From the NCBI GenBank assembly GCA_934630495.1, contig CAKTVW010000008.1, positions 1 to 63,808 of the forward strand: 63,808 bases of DNA. Reading direction: 5' to 3'. This DNA comes from an uncultured Oscillospiraceae bacterium (GTDB lineage Bacteria > Bacillota > Clostridia > Oscillospirales > Oscillospiraceae). Below, piece by piece: positions 63,568 to 63,808 of the stretch (position 1 is its first letter; the number at the start of each line of letters is the position of its first letter). The notes beneath the pieces are model-generated. The model had not been told where the DNA came from, did no database searches, and worked only from the letters and a program-made list of their open reading frames with translations. The translations under genes were made by a program, and so were the position numbers.

Positions 63568-63808
63568 ATGAACACGAAAAACACATTAAAAAAGCGGGTG
63601 CTCTCCCTGCTGCTGGCGCTTATCATGGTCCTGTCCGTGATGCCCTCGTCGGCATTTGCGGTAGGGGAGACATTCCCCACCGACGAGTCGGGGCGATCCA
63701 TAACGGAAGTGACCGAGCCGGAAGCTCCCACCGAGGCCCCGACGGAGGGGCCGTCAGAGACTCCGACTAAAGCACCTACGAAAGCACCGATCGCAGTCCA
63801 TGCGACTG
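63568..63808 (+). CDS. Secreted surface protein, N-terminal part (runs off window)
   Basis: The first 80 codons are visible. A signal peptide (KKRVLSLLLALIMVLSVMP, cleavage near AFA at about residue 31) is followed by a Thr/Pro/Glu-rich linker of APTEAPTE/PTKAPTKAP type. AAAGGAG precedes ATG at 63568, 12 bases after the receiver-like gene, so the two form one operon under the LytTR-type promoter. The function lies beyond the window. Confidence 0.8.
   Translation, partial: MNTKNTLKKRVLSLLLALIMVLSVMPSSAFAVGETFPTDESGRSITEVTEPEAPTEAPTEGPSETPTKAPTKAPIAVHAT

Overview
This 63.8-kb window looks like chromosome from a GC-rich, Gram-positive, spore-forming gut anaerobe of the class Clostridia, most likely the Oscillospirales/Ruminococcaceae group. 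The signs are a SpoIIR sporulation protein, an S-layer-homology (SLH) protein, sortase-anchored pilins, a gdpP-rplI-dnaB gene order and TnpX-type serine recombinases. The taxonomic placement is an inference from gene content.

Layout. Positions 1-900 hold the 5' part of a mobile-element serine recombinase and a small overlapping ORF, next to tRNA-Leu(CAG). Positions 1.2-10 kb are mainly minus-strand chromosomal genes: spoIIR, ispE, a DUF1015 gene, an SPFH/zinc-ribbon protein, an SLH protein with a degenerate 5'-nucleotidase fold, and an InlB-repeat lipoprotein. Positions 10-13.3 kb hold a MoxR/DUF58/membrane-protein operon. It is divergent from an ECF-type S-component and methyltransferase pair. 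Positions 15.3-23.2 kb are a core block: gdpP, rplI, dnaB, tilS, hpt, ftsH. Positions 23.2-28.5 kb are an integration hot spot: three truncated tRNA-Arg 5' halves, an intact tRNA-Arg(CCU), a TnpX/TnpW/ParB element with a truncated relaxase, and a frameshifted LexA-like gene.

Positions 28.6-43.8 kb hold the most unusual system. A 3,940-residue secreted protein carrying a WbsX/GH99-like domain is followed 14 bp later by two short peptides with matching KPE...FS...AS leaders. After these come a lipoprotein, an HPr-kinase-like P-loop protein and a radical SAM/SPASM enzyme, the last two joined by ATGA overlap. This reads as a candidate peptide-modification (RiPP) locus attached to a giant extracellular glycan-active protein.

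Positions 44.2-58.9 kb are a complete sortase-pilus operon: a DivIVA-like coiled-coil protein, its own signal peptidase I, a 3,035-residue tip-type adhesin (IPETG), a major pilin (LPETG), a class C sortase, a CnaB minor pilin (LPQTG) and a second sortase. A beta-propeller-like protein follows. Then come an AgrC/LytTR-type two-component system and, divergently, a receiver-like protein lacking the phospho-acceptor Asp and the start of another secreted protein. The promoter of the last two carries direct repeats suited to a LytTR regulator.

Regulatory reading: three promoters (SLH protein, MoxR operon, ECF operon) each carry a C5-N2/3-G5 palindrome directly upstream of the -35 element, suggesting one shared regulator. 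No CRISPR array, rRNA or phage structural gene was seen. All functional calls come from reading the sequence by eye; no database search was run.
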